NCBI RefSeq assembly: GCF_014109805.1
Contig: NZ_CP059400.1
Coordinates: 652,001-716,000 of the forward strand
Reading direction: 5' to 3'
Length of the DNA: 64,000 bases
From: Legionella sp. PC1000
GTDB lineage: Bacteria > Pseudomonadota > Gammaproteobacteria > Legionellales > Legionellaceae
Shown here: one piece after another, positions 36,192-45,834 of the stretch
Layout of the letters: the number at the start of each line of letters is the position of its first letter
Numbering within the stretch: position 1 is the first letter of the stretch
The notes under the pieces: model-generated
The model's input: the letters and a program-made list of their open reading frames with translations, nothing else
What the model was told of the DNA's origin: nothing
The model's database searches: none
Program-made: the position numbers and the translations under genes

Positions 36192-38099
36192 TTAAATGGT
36201 TTTAACCTCAGTATGCGGAGATAGCTGTTTAAATATTTGCGCCACATTGATTTTTACACTGTCTGAAGCAAAACCTGCATCTCGGAATACGACTCTGATA
36301 GGGCTATATTGAGTTAGCTCTTTGACGAATTCTTCTGTGATTTTTCCGTTGCTATCAAAGCAAGCAACCAAAGCATCTTCATCGACAAAAAACACTTCAT
36401 GATTGTGGATGGTTTTTTTTGTGATTGGCAGGGTTAAATCAACACCCCAGTCAAGTAGAATTTGGAATAGTAAATCTTCTGATGTTCGATCGGGCTTTAC
36501 ATTATCAGTGTGTTGCGTTAAGAGGTCTTGGTCAACAGTGTTAATGGTGTAAAACACATCTGCCATACTACTAGAGTCGATTTTCAAGACTCGGAATCCT
36601 ACGTCTAGTTCGTCAATGCCTTCTTTATCTTTATGTTCTGTCTTGATCCTTTTTCCGACACGGCGTATTCGTTCTTTACCGATTTCAGCAATATTTGAAT
36701 ATCCTAATTTGTAAGCTTCCGACTTAAATTCACAACGTTCAGGAAGTTGGATCATTATAAATTGTCGTTTTCCCTTATCTTCTGCATTCAATTGTAAAAC
36801 AGCATCAGCTGTTGAGGATGAACCTGAAAAAAAATCTAAAATCAGTGCCTCTTTATCTTCACTACAAGCAATTTGAATTAACTGATATATCAGTTTAGAT
36901 GGTTTTGGAAAACTAAATATTTGTGCACTTCCAAATAATTCGATTATCTCATTGGTTCCATGCTGAGTATAAATATTATCAATTAATGAAAATGGTTTTC
37001 CTTGCCTAATAGTACCATTTTCATCTTGTAAATATTGCTTTGTATGAACACTCCAATCACCATTTTTATCCTTTAAAAAGGCTAACTCATTATTGCTTAA
37101 AGCAATTTCAACTCGTTCTTTACTCCAAAGCCATTGTCTTTTAGGAGAAACCTTTGAACCATCCGGAGCTTGTATTTCAAAAACTAAATTTGCTCTATCA
37201 CCCATACTTTTTGTAGCTTCTAATGGATGAGTTCGGTAAGGTCCCCTTATAGAATAATTTTCATCCTTTAATTTGTAATATCTCTGAATTGATTCATCGG
37301 TTAAAGGAATAAATAAATTATCCAATTTCTCAATATTCTTTGCATAAACCAATACATATTCATGGACTGTAATTAAAAATTTTTCCTTAGCACCTCCGCC
37401 ATATCTTTTTTTCCAAATAATACAATCTACAAAGTTATCCTCGCCAAATAATTCATCCAAAACTCGGCGAATATTTACTATCTCGTTATCGTCAATAGAA
37501 ATAAATATTAACCCTTTGTCATTTAATAAATTTCTAGCCAATTTTAATCTTGAATAAAGCATTGACAACCAGCACGAGTGAAATCTTCCATGCGTATTAG
37601 TATTAGGGATAAGCCTATTACCTTCCTCGTCTATCTGGCTAGATTTTATAAGATAACTAAGAGAGGTTTCTGAAAAATCATCATTATAAACAAAATCATT
37701 TCCAGTATTATAAGGCGGATCAATATAAATCATTTTTACCTTTTCTAAATACGTTTCCTGTAGCAGTTTTAACGCATCAAGATTATCACCCTCAACAAAC
37801 AAATTCTGAGTGTTATCAAAGTCAACACTTTCCTCTCGGCATGGACGAAGCGTCTTTGCTATAGGTGAGTTAGCATTTAATAATGCCTGACGTTTACCCG
37901 GCCAATTTAATTGATAACGCTCCTGAGGTCCTTCTACAATTTCTCGAGACAATTCCTGCCGTAGCAAATCAAAGTCAATTTTCTTTCTTAACCGTCCTTG
38001 CTCATCTGTCGCTTCAGTAATGCAATTAGGAAATAACGATGATATTTTTCCAATATTCTCTTCTGTAATATCTTTACTGTGCATCTTCAAAGAATCCAT
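36192..38099 (-). CDS. mod: Type III DNA methyltransferase, Mod subunit (N6-adenine, beta class)
   Basis: The 635-residue protein has motif IV 'IYIDPPYNTGNDFVYND' near residue 122 and, later, the SAM-binding motif 'ILDFFSGSSSTADAVLQ' near residue 430. This is the beta-class order. The region between them is the likely target-recognition domain (about 230-380). Mod gives sequence specificity to the complex and methylates one strand of the site. The recognition sequence cannot be read from here. It lies 20 bases after the DUF4391 gene. Confidence 0.93.
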   Translation of the reverse strand: MDSLKMHSKDITEENIGKISSLFPNCITEATDEQGRLRKKIDFDLLRQELSREIVEGPQERYQLNWPGKRQALLNANSPIAKTLRPCREESVDFDNTQNLFVEGDNLDALKLLQETYLEKVKMIYIDPPYNTGNDFVYNDDFSETSLSYLIKSSQIDEEGNRLIPNTNTHGRFHSCWLSMLYSRLKLARNLLNDKGLIFISIDDNEIVNIRRVLDELFGEDNFVDCIIWKKRYGGGAKEKFLITVHEYVLVYAKNIEKLDNLFIPLTDESIQRYYKLKDENYSIRGPYRTHPLEATKSMGDRANLVFEIQAPDGSKVSPKRQWLWSKERVEIALSNNELAFLKDKNGDWSVHTKQYLQDENGTIRQGKPFSLIDNIYTQHGTNEIIELFGSAQIFSFPKPSKLIYQLIQIACSEDKEALILDFFSGSSSTADAVLQLNAEDKGKRQFIMIQLPERCEFKSEAYKLGYSNIAEIGKERIRRVGKRIKTEHKDKEGIDELDVGFRVLKIDSSSMADVFYTINTVDQDLLTQHTDNVKPDRTSEDLLFQILLDWGVDLTLPITKKTIHNHEVFFVDEDALVACFDSNGKITEEFVKELTQYSPIRVVFRDAGFASDSVKINVAQIFKQLSPHTEVKTI

Positions 38100-38118
38100 G
38101 CGTATTCAACCTCTTTAT

Positions 38119-38781
38119 TTAATTTCTTAATTGTTCAATTTGTTTTTTTACATCGCGCAACTGCGCATTAATTTCAACTTTATAATTAAACTGTTTCTCT
38201 TGATGCAATTTCTTTTGCAATTGCTCTGATTTTCGTTCTAATTGATTCAGAGCCTGATAACGACTTAACAGCTGCTCAATGGACTCATCTTGACGTTTAG
38301 TTAGGGGAATTAACTTTTGTAAGAGAGAATGATAAAGGCTTTTCAAATCCAATGCTTGTGGTAAATCGGACTTTTGATATCGCTTGGCTATCCAGGCACT
38401 TTCAAAGTAATCCCCGACTACCCACGTGGTTGAATCAGCATCGCTAACCCGTTTATATGCTGCTCGGTACTGAATACTTTGGTCCTCATAAATCACAAAT
38501 AAAATGGGGGACGGTATGGCCTTGTCAATGGTTTTTAAGAGTTCATTGTTAAGTTCGCTGCCCTTAAGAAAAAGCTCAAAGATTTGAATTTCTTCAACAC
38601 CCTCTTTTGAGGATAAATTGATCGTTTCAGGAGAAAGTTTATAAGCCCAAATCATTCGTTCAACTTGTGCTGTGAATAGATTTTTAATGGTTGTATTAGC
38701 TTGAACCGATTCAAATAATTTTTTTTTGGTTATCTGTCTATTTACAGCCGCTTTATCAGGAAAAGCCAGCAAATCAAGCAC
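38119..38781 (-). CDS. DUF4391 protein of the restriction operon
   Basis: The 220-residue protein starts 'MLDLLAFPDKAAVNRQITKK', the usual N-terminus of DUF4391 proteins. A globular domain (about residues 1-150, with 'ILFVIYEDQSIQYRAAYKRV') is followed by a Gln/Lys-rich coiled coil at the C-terminus (about 165-218). It has no visible catalytic motif. Proteins of this family are commonly found between SNF2-like helicases and Mod/Res genes. It overlaps the helicase stop by eight bases and so is co-translated. Confidence 0.75.
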   Translation of the reverse strand: MLDLLAFPDKAAVNRQITKKKLFESVQANTTIKNLFTAQVERMIWAYKLSPETINLSSKEGVEEIQIFELFLKGSELNNELLKTIDKAIPSPILFVIYEDQSIQYRAAYKRVSDADSTTWVVGDYFESAWIAKRYQKSDLPQALDLKSLYHSLLQKLIPLTKRQDESIEQLLSRYQALNQLERKSEQLQKKLHQEKQFNYKVEINAQLRDVKKQIEQLRN

Positions 38782-41700
38782 GATTTTCTCCTTCTATTAC
38801 GATAAAGCTAAGAAGTTCAAAATCATCTAATCCTTTGATTGAATCGACTAATGCAGTGGTTTTCCGTTGAGTAAACAAACTATCAATATCTTTTTCTTCT
38901 TTGACCTGAATGATCGATTGGATGGTTTTACTCAATAAATCTGAATAAAAGCCCATATTACGGCCATCATCTGTTTTCTTATTAAAGTTCTCGCAAATGT
39001 CTAATATAGGTTCATCGTATCCTTTACAGTTAGCCCTGAGCAGATCCAATATTTGTTTAACCGCCGTATGATCAGTAATAACCCCGCCATTTTTGCTGAT
39101 ATAGACCAAATAATAGGGATGCAAACGATTATGTTGGTTTATGTTTATGCCTTGTTGTCTGTTTCTTAAAGTAAATACAACACCAGGATATAATCCCTTA
39201 TCAGGACATGCTGGTAACACAGCATGCATACCACCCGGTAGGTGGTCTAAATCTCCATGATGTTTAACATAATTCACTAAATCCATTCGAAAGTCATTTA
39301 ATCCTAAATCGGTAATATTGACTCCTGTTTTTAAATCTTCCATTTCAATCACTTCGTCCTGTAAACGCTGTAATTGCTCTTTTCTGTATGAAACATCATT
39401 AGCCTGTGCTGATAAAACATTATCATCGCCCGTTGCTGTAACATCGACAATGACCATGCGGTTTTCTACACGTTCTTTTAGGTTAATATACTCATCTAAA
39501 GAGATGTCAGGCCAATAATTAACCAACTGTATTACTTTATTTTTGGAGCCTATTCGATCAACTCGACCAAAACGCTGTATGATGCGTACAGGGTTCCAGT
39601 GAATATCATAATTAATCAGGTAATCACAATCCTGTAAGTTTTGGCCTTCTGAAATACAATCAGTGCCAATTAATACATCAATCTCTTCAGGTTCGTCTGG
39701 TACTACTTGTTCTTTTTGTAGGGAAAGAGGGGAGAACAACGTCAAGATAGTTTGAAAATCATATCCTTTTTTTAAGGTAGTAATCGCACCGTTACTTCCT
39801 GTTACTTTTGCACAATGTATACCCTGATCTTTTAATATGGGTGACAAATAACCATATAAATAATCAGCGGTATCAGCAAAAGCTGTGAAAATTAATATTT
39901 TTTTGTTTCCTGGATTAATAGGATTAGCAATTTTATTAGCGATATGTTGATTGAGGCTTTGAAGTTTTTCATCATCTTTAGGAATGATTTTTTCCATCAC
40001 ATTGAGTAATTCACTAATAACCTTTAGATCCGCTTTTAGATCAAATTCCCAAGAGGGTAGATCCATATCAGCAAAATTAATTTGAACTTTACCACCTGTT
40101 CTGAAGTCACCCAGATCGGAAAAGTCCTCATCCTCTGCTTCTAATTTATCTAATGAATCTGCTAAATCATGTATAGATGAAACTTCTCCATTGCTTTTAA
40201 ATAACTCAATTTTGTTCAAAATATATGTGTGGTTGTTTTTTAATGATTTTAAAGTTAAACGAAATGCTTCAACTGAGCTTTCCAATCGTTTGAGCAAATT
40301 TGTAGTCATTAATGACTGTAAACTTCTTTCACGATCAACTTGTCGTAGTTTTCCTTTACCGCCTTCAACAGTGGTATCATATAAATCTTCATATTTCTTT
40401 ATTCGACTCGGCAATATATAGCTTACAGGTGCATAGACGGACAATTTCAGTCGTAAAAGTTCTTGATAAATTTCATTAAAATCAGGAGTATCTTTGCGAG
40501 TAGTTAGAGGGCTGCGATAAGAAATTGGTTTTAACCGAGTTGGGAATGACCCAATTTCTGACGTATCATAGAATGTTTCAATATGTTTTCTCGAACGTGC
40601 AATTGTAACGCTATCCAGTAACTCAAAGAAATCAAAATCAAGCACATCTAAAATAGCTTTAGCGGTGCGTTGCTCAATTGGTAATTTGCTCCAGGCGTTA
40701 AAAGCGGCTTGAGCTTGCTTAAAAATTTCTTCAATACTTTTCCCTGTCTTTAATTTATCCCTGAGCGTTTCTGACTCCCCTTCATAAGCTAGGGCCAATT
40801 GATTTCGCAAATCATTAAATCGGTTATTTACTGGTGTCGCGGATAACATGAGAACTTTGGTTTTTACGCCATCCTTGATAACTGCATTCATAAGTTTTTG
40901 ATAACGGGTCTCTTTATCCTTATAAGCCTCATTGTTTCTAAAGTTATGTGACTCATCAATGACAACCAGATCGTAATTACCCCAATTTATTCTATCCAAT
41001 TGGATGCCAAATGATTCTCCAGATGTTCGTTGTAAGTCGGTGTGACATAGGACGTCGTAGTTCAAGCGATCTTTTGCTAACAAATTAGTCTTAAGGTTTT
41101 TATTATAGTTAAGCCAATTATTTGCAAGCTTTTTGGGGCAGAGCACTAGAACAGATCGGTTTCTGAGTTCGTAATATTTGATGACAGCCAGTGCGGTAAA
41201 GGTTTTACCAAGTCCAACACTATCAGCCAAAATACAGCCATTGAATTTTTCAAGTTTATTGATAATGCCAGTTGCTGCATCTTTCTGAAAATTAAATAGC
41301 TTATTCCAGACAACCGTATTTTGATAGCCAGTCAAGTCATTAGGTAGAATATCTTCATTTAAATCTTCCAAAAACTCATTGAAAATGTTGTATAAAATAA
41401 AAAAATACATTTTTTCTGGAGAGTTTTCTTGATACACAGATTCTATGTGGTAACAGACTGTTTCAGTAACATCTTGAACTTTTGAGGTATCATTCCAAAT
41501 TTGATCAAACATTTGCAAGAAGGCTGAAGTGTTCTGAGAAGTATTATCTTTACTGATGAAATTAGAGATCGCATCACCTTTTTGATAACCTAAATCAACT
41601 GCAGTAAAACCATTTATCATGGTATAAAGGCATTGTTCTGGGTTCGAATCTACGCAAGCAAACTGCTGCATAGGTGACTTGGTTGAATTAGAACGAAATT

Positions 41701-42049
41701 TAACCTTTTCCCTTATCCATGCAGCACACTCTTTAGCAATCGCTCGCTGATTAAGTTTATTCTTTAATTGTATTTCAAACTCAGTTCCATAAAGGTTTTT
41801 TTCTCGCATCTTTTTGGGAATATAAAATTCTCTATGCTCTTTCCTCAGTTTGTCAGTTACATCATTGGGAACAAACGCTGGTTTTGTAAAAATAAATTGT
41901 AATGATTCAATTTGGCTTAATTCTTTTTTTAGTGCTTCAAATGCATAAATAGAAAAATACGATGCAGCTATTTTTAATTTAGATCCGGGGTGTAGTGATT
42001 TTTTAAGTTCATCACCCCATAAATTATAGGTGTTATCTATCAGCTGCAT
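38774..42049 (-). CDS. SNF2/RapA-like SF2 helicase with N-terminal PLD-like region
   Basis: This 1091-residue helicase has Walker A 'CILADSVGLGKTFTALAVI' near residue 275, 'DLVVIDESHNFRN' (DESH box), 'KVLMLSATPVNNR' (motif III) and C-terminal motifs 'VLIGTDCISEGQNLQDCDY' and 'RIIQRFGRVDRIGS' (about 810-850). The first 220 residues ('IAASYFSIYAFEALKKEL') resemble the PLD-like front of some defence helicases, without a clear HKD. It is the first large gene of the restriction operon, likely moving along DNA or remodelling the Mod/Res complex. DISARM and related systems also pair such helicases with methylases, but other DISARM genes are missing. Confidence 0.82.
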   Translation of the reverse strand: MQLIDNTYNLWGDELKKSLHPGSKLKIAASYFSIYAFEALKKELSQIESLQFIFTKPAFVPNDVTDKLRKEHREFYIPKKMREKNLYGTEFEIQLKNKLNQRAIAKECAAWIREKVKFRSNSTKSPMQQFACVDSNPEQCLYTMINGFTAVDLGYQKGDAISNFISKDNTSQNTSAFLQMFDQIWNDTSKVQDVTETVCYHIESVYQENSPEKMYFFILYNIFNEFLEDLNEDILPNDLTGYQNTVVWNKLFNFQKDAATGIINKLEKFNGCILADSVGLGKTFTALAVIKYYELRNRSVLVLCPKKLANNWLNYNKNLKTNLLAKDRLNYDVLCHTDLQRTSGESFGIQLDRINWGNYDLVVIDESHNFRNNEAYKDKETRYQKLMNAVIKDGVKTKVLMLSATPVNNRFNDLRNQLALAYEGESETLRDKLKTGKSIEEIFKQAQAAFNAWSKLPIEQRTAKAILDVLDFDFFELLDSVTIARSRKHIETFYDTSEIGSFPTRLKPISYRSPLTTRKDTPDFNEIYQELLRLKLSVYAPVSYILPSRIKKYEDLYDTTVEGGKGKLRQVDRERSLQSLMTTNLLKRLESSVEAFRLTLKSLKNNHTYILNKIELFKSNGEVSSIHDLADSLDKLEAEDEDFSDLGDFRTGGKVQINFADMDLPSWEFDLKADLKVISELLNVMEKIIPKDDEKLQSLNQHIANKIANPINPGNKKILIFTAFADTADYLYGYLSPILKDQGIHCAKVTGSNGAITTLKKGYDFQTILTLFSPLSLQKEQVVPDEPEEIDVLIGTDCISEGQNLQDCDYLINYDIHWNPVRIIQRFGRVDRIGSKNKVIQLVNYWPDISLDEYINLKERVENRMVIVDVTATGDDNVLSAQANDVSYRKEQLQRLQDEVIEMEDLKTGVNITDLGLNDFRMDLVNYVKHHGDLDHLPGGMHAVLPACPDKGLYPGVVFTLRNRQQGININQHNRLHPYYLVYISKNGGVITDHTAVKQILDLLRANCKGYDEPILDICENFNKKTDDGRNMGFYSDLLSKTIQSIIQVKEEKDIDSLFTQRKTTALVDSIKGLDDFELLSFIVIEGENRA

Positions 42050-42076
42050 AGGTTGTATTTCTCATTCAGTATTAAC

Positions 42077-42280
42077 TCAAGAAGTACTCAAACTTTCATT
42101 GTTTGAGGCATTTGCTTCACCTTGTTTTACCCAACTGTCAACATCTTCTTTCTTAAACTTCCAAAGTCGTCCAATTTTATGGGCTGGCATTCCTTTATCA
42201 TTAATCCATTTATAGACAGTATCTCTTTTCACCCCGAGATACTCCCCAATTTCATCAACCGATAACCACCTATCATTCAT
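42077..42280 (-). CDS. Excisionase/MerR-type helix-turn-helix regulator
   Basis: The start at 42280 has GAGAAAAG nearby. The 67-residue protein is a small winged HTH: 'WLSVDEIGEYLGVKRDTVYKWINDKGMPAHKIGRLWKFKKEDVDSWV' (residues 5-51). Such proteins precede many restriction operons and are named excisionase-family, although most regulate neighbouring genes. It lies 27 bases before the helicase and probably controls the restriction operon. It is not next to int, so a role in excision is less likely than for the gene at 46943. Confidence 0.75.
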   Translation of the reverse strand: MNDRWLSVDEIGEYLGVKRDTVYKWINDKGMPAHKIGRLWKFKKEDVDSWVKQGEANASNNESLSTS

Positions 42281-42457
42281 TGCTTTTCTCTTATGATTAT
42301 TTTTGCAATATAAAAACAAGTATAGCCAATGAAAAACTAGATTACATTAGGCTAAAGAGGTTTAAAACCGGCTTATGCTAATGAATTTATTTTGATTAAT
42401 CAATTTACAGGCATGAATATAGTCAGAGTGTACCAATATTGATTTATTTGATGGGGG

Positions 42458-42496
42458 GATCTGTTCTTTAAAGTCTCAAAAATCATAGAACAGATC
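42458..42496. terminator. Hairpin after the 80-residue HTH-like gene
   Basis: The arms GATCTGTTCT (42458-42467) and AGAACAGATC (42487-42496) are perfectly complementary with a 19-base loop. The hairpin sits 22 bases past the 42519 stop on the minus strand, so it could end that transcript before the restriction operon. No strong T-run follows. Confidence 0.35.
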
Positions 42497-42518
42497 TGGT
42501 GTTACAGAATTAAAAGAG

Positions 42519-42761
42519 TTAATGACCAATCAACATGGTGAAATAATGAAATAGGTTGTGTGCCTTCGAAGGTCCTAAAAACTCCTTTCCAGCCAATACC
42601 TGGCTGAGCATCAATGGGCTAGCTTCAAGTATTTGAGCCAGCTCTTTGCAGTCCAATTTACTGTATGACAGAATATAATCAATCAAATATTTCTGAGTAT
42701 CTTTTTTTAATTGAAACTTAACATCAATAACAGGTTCCGAAACTTCGATAAAACATTCCAT
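42519..42761 (-). CDS. Small hypothetical protein with possible HTH
   Basis: The start at 42761 has AGGATG eight bases upstream; a longer in-frame ORF to 42872 has no good start signal. The 80-residue product has 'YILSYSKLDCKELAQILEASPLMLSQVLAGKEFLG' (about residues 26-60), which looks like an XRE-type helix-turn-helix (Leu-Ala-Gln-x-Leu, then Ser-x-x-x-Leu-Ser). It may be a regulator. The N-terminal 'MECFIEVSEPVIDVKF' is beta-like. I know no homologue by name. Confidence 0.5.
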   Translation of the reverse strand: MECFIEVSEPVIDVKFQLKKDTQKYLIDYILSYSKLDCKELAQILEASPLMLSQVLAGKEFLGPSKAHNLFHYFTMLIGH

Positions 42762-42914
42762 GTAAAACATCCTCGCTTTCATATTAATACGGCATAGTCC
42801 AGTCAAAAAACAGTAAACCATAGCAGTGATATCGATAAAATTAGTTTTTTTCCTAGAAAAGATCAGAGGCAAAATGCAATTTTGATCAATTTATTACCTG
42901 TCTGGTCTTTTCTC

Positions 42915-44396
42915 TTAAGTAGCCGCTACAATCTCGGAGAGTTCGGAATCTTTTGTTTGCTCTATAACAGGTCTGATTCTTTTTGCGATTAAGTAAAGGA
43001 AAACAGCACCTAGTATTGCCCACATACCCAGCTGGTTAAATACATGCAGGTAATCACTATTGGATAGTAATGGATTAGTGGTTTCACCTTGGGTCATAGC
43101 ATTGGAAAAGTAATGTGATAAAGATGCTGATACCCCTGATACCATCATCCAGGTGCCCATAAGCACGCCTTGTAAATGCGGAGGGGAAATTTTGCCAATC
43201 ATGGCATAGCCGACTGGTCCTATCAGTAACTCTGCAATTGCTTGCGTGGTGAAATGGAGCATTACCCAATAAACACTAACATATCCATACTTATTAGAAG
43301 AGAGGATACCGCTGGATAGGCAGAAGAAAGAACCTGCTAATATCAGAAATGCCCAAACAAATTGTTTGGTTGTTGATACATTATATCCTTTTGCTTGCAG
43401 TCTTGTTAGCGCAAGTGATAACAAAGGAGCACCGATAATGACCACCATAGCATTAATATTCACAAGCCATTGGGTTGCCATTTCATAATGGAATAAATGT
43501 TTATCGACATTGTTTTTAATAAACAGGGTTATGCCCATTGGGCCTGTGAAGTAGATCATCCAGAATAAGATTGATGTTACTGTAAGTATTAGAAAAGCTG
43601 TAATCTTTTGCTTATCCAAAATCGACTTTTGTTGGTGGCCAAGATATAAAATGACAAAAAACATAATGACGCTCAGGCCCACTACAACTCCATTACTGAA
43701 TTGAGCTTTATGAAAACAAAGTAGGGTGAATGGAATAAGAGATAATGTAATTCCCAAGCCAATTGTTTTTTTGAAGTTTAGTGACGCTTTGTTTTTTACT
43801 TTGAACAACGGTGTGTCTCGATCATTCAAGTCTGTCCAGTAACCCCACACGAGTAAAATGGTAATTAAGTTTGGAGTTATGCTGGCATAGAGTAGAGTTT
43901 GATATTGGTTGGAGTAATCAAAAAATCCGCTAATGATGTAGCCTGCGCAAAAGCCTACATTCATGTAGGAATAACTCAAGAAAAAGGCTTTATCCCTGCG
44001 GTTATCATCAGGCGCGAAGCGTTGTGTCAGTATACTGTTGTATGCGGTGGTGTTTAAGCCACATCCTACCAGAAATAAACTCAGTCCAAGATAAAGCAAA
44101 GACTTAACTGAAAGCGCCAAAAATAAAATACCGATCGTTTGTATGGCTGTGGTAATCAAAAATAAGGATCTGTTACTTAGATATCTTCCACCAACCACTC
44201 CGCCAAGTAAATGCAGAACATAGTTAAAGGCTAGAAATAAACCAACAATGCTGTTTGAAAGGGCATTGGATAATCCTAATTGTTTAGTGAGAAATAGCGA
44301 TAATGAGGAATATAGAATCGCGTAGGAAAAGGTTGAAAAAGCCTGTATTAGATATAGTGGCATGATTCCTTTTGGCATTTCTTTTGATAACAGCAT
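42915..44396 (-). CDS. POT/PTR2-like MFS transporter
   Basis: The 493-residue protein has 12 or more membrane helices. 'GLSNALSNSIVGLFLAFNYVLHLLGGVVGGRYLSNR' (about residues 40-77) is the helix 2-3 region and loop of POT-type peptide transporters, and 'LIGPVGYAMIGKISPPHLQGVLMGTWMM' near residue 390 is the conserved C-terminal block. The E-x-x-E-R motif of proton-coupled peptide transporters is not seen in helix 1 ('QAFSTFSYAILYSSL'), so substrate and coupling are uncertain. It is divergent from the unknown gene at 44522. It could move the peptide product of the nearby borosin-like genes, but this is only a guess. Confidence 0.75.
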   Translation of the reverse strand: MLLSKEMPKGIMPLYLIQAFSTFSYAILYSSLSLFLTKQLGLSNALSNSIVGLFLAFNYVLHLLGGVVGGRYLSNRSLFLITTAIQTIGILFLALSVKSLLYLGLSLFLVGCGLNTTAYNSILTQRFAPDDNRRDKAFFLSYSYMNVGFCAGYIISGFFDYSNQYQTLLYASITPNLITILLVWGYWTDLNDRDTPLFKVKNKASLNFKKTIGLGITLSLIPFTLLCFHKAQFSNGVVVGLSVIMFFVILYLGHQQKSILDKQKITAFLILTVTSILFWMIYFTGPMGITLFIKNNVDKHLFHYEMATQWLVNINAMVVIIGAPLLSLALTRLQAKGYNVSTTKQFVWAFLILAGSFFCLSSGILSSNKYGYVSVYWVMLHFTTQAIAELLIGPVGYAMIGKISPPHLQGVLMGTWMMVSGVSASLSHYFSNAMTQGETTNPLLSNSDYLHVFNQLGMWAILGAVFLYLIAKRIRPVIEQTKDSELSEIVAAT

Positions 44397-44521
44397 ATTT
44401 TTTCCCTAAAGCTATTTTGGAAGGTGACTCTATCATTAAAAATGGATAAACTTAATCCCTTTTTGCAATTATCCTGAGTTTCAATGGACGATAATTGAAA
44501 TTGCTGTATAGGTGTTTAGGA

Positions 44522-45826
44522 ATGAACAAAATTAGTAGAGTTTCATGGGATGAAGTTAAGCCTCAAGTAAAGCAAGTCAACGAATCGATATATCGTGTCA
44601 TTGAAGAAATTAAACCTGCTAAAGAAATTCCATTCTTTGTGGCTCGTTATAAATTTGGTGAACATTTCGGTATTAAAAATCATGCTTATCTGCCAACTAG
44701 CAGTGGTCAAATGGAAAAAATTGACAGCAAGCACACAGATAACGAGTTATTCAATCATCTAGGTTATGGCAAAAATAGCCTACCTTTGGGATTAATACTG
44801 GATAAGTTTTGCGAGTGGCATTATTTTGGTGAAGATGAACGTATCTTTCCAGACTGTGTTCAAGGACCTGGTGCAATTTTTAATATGCAGGTTATTTTTG
44901 ATGAAGATCAGACAGTAGATAATAATGTGCTCTCTGTCTCATCAGGGGCGCTTTCATCCTTTTTATTACCGAGTATCGGTTGTAAAAGAAAGCATGCACG
45001 AATTCAGAAGTATTTTAATGTTGCTGTTCCAGCGCCCAAGTCTCCGTATGAACATTACCTAGTATTCAAAGAGATATTAAGGGATAAAAATACTATCGAT
45101 AACTGGCATAGTGAGATTCTTTATTTTTCAGAGCAGTTTATTAATGAAGTGAAACATAATGATAAATGGCTTAAGCTGAAACTATACTTCTCGGAGTCAT
45201 TAAGGAAAAAGCTGACCCAAAATACTTACGATGCTTCTTGTAACGATTTATTTCTCAGTGCCAAAAGCATTAACCGTTTCAGACCTACACCATTTATCAT
45301 GGATACGGCAAAATATATTTTTAATATTTGCATGGGCTCAGGTATTGGTGTGAAGCCAGCTATTGACGAGCAATACTTTCCGGTTAAGACAATCCAGAAA
45401 ATTTATAATGAATGTTATGACTTAGAATACACCGCGACAGTTATGGTTCCATCAGCCATGAATGGACGGTCCGATAGTGTTTACTATCCTTTACAGTGTC
45501 CCTTCGCCAAAATTAATACATTTAAAACCAATCAAAGTAATAGTGCCTATAGTGAACTGGAAATGCTAAAAAATGTACTATTGGCTTATCAGTCGGAGTT
45601 TACCGCAGATAATAGTTCTGCTTTTGGAAGTATGCTTTACCATGTAAGCAAACAAACGGAATTTTCTTTTTACCACTATAAATCCTCTAGTAATAAGAGC
45701 ATTAATAGTTCTGAAGAATTAGAGGATACGGATAACAGATTTGCTTTTTCTTATTGCAGTGATAAAACGCAATTTGCCAGTGATGCAAAGTTATTTAGAG
45801 GTTGCGTTAGATTAAGAAAACTATAA
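44522..45826 (+). CDS. Unrecognised 434-residue protein next to borosin-like genes
   Basis: I do not recognise this protein. The start at 44522 follows TAGGTGTTTAGGA; an in-frame ATG at 44495 would add nine residues. It is soluble, with no signal peptide or membrane helix. Notable segments are 'IPFFVARYKFGEHFGIKNHA' (about residues 37-56), 'SVSSGALSSFLLPSIGCKRKHAR', 'PFIMDTAKYIFNICMGSGIGVKPAIDEQYFP' and 'VMVPSAMNGRSDSVYYPLQCP'. It ends eight bases from the stop of the convergent methyltransferase. It is divergent from the transporter. It could be a tailoring enzyme, regulator or self-protection factor for that locus. Confidence 0.45.
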   Translation: MNKISRVSWDEVKPQVKQVNESIYRVIEEIKPAKEIPFFVARYKFGEHFGIKNHAYLPTSSGQMEKIDSKHTDNELFNHLGYGKNSLPLGLILDKFCEWHYFGEDERIFPDCVQGPGAIFNMQVIFDEDQTVDNNVLSVSSGALSSFLLPSIGCKRKHARIQKYFNVAVPAPKSPYEHYLVFKEILRDKNTIDNWHSEILYFSEQFINEVKHNDKWLKLKLYFSESLRKKLTQNTYDASCNDLFLSAKSINRFRPTPFIMDTAKYIFNICMGSGIGVKPAIDEQYFPVKTIQKIYNECYDLEYTATVMVPSAMNGRSDSVYYPLQCPFAKINTFKTNQSNSAYSELEMLKNVLLAYQSEFTADNSSAFGSMLYHVSKQTEFSFYHYKSSSNKSINSSEELEDTDNRFAFSYCSDKTQFASDAKLFRGCVRLRKL

Positions 45827-45834
45827 GGTATTTA

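Noticed and set aside
31189-42049. DISARM or BREX system
   Set aside because: The helicase and methylase recall DISARM, but no DUF1998-like or DrmB-like gene is present and there is no PglZ or BrxL; Mod and Res have clear type III motifs.
42077-42280. Excisionase of the ICE
   Set aside because: The fold is excisionase-like, but it sits at the head of the restriction operon and a better candidate overlaps int at 46943.
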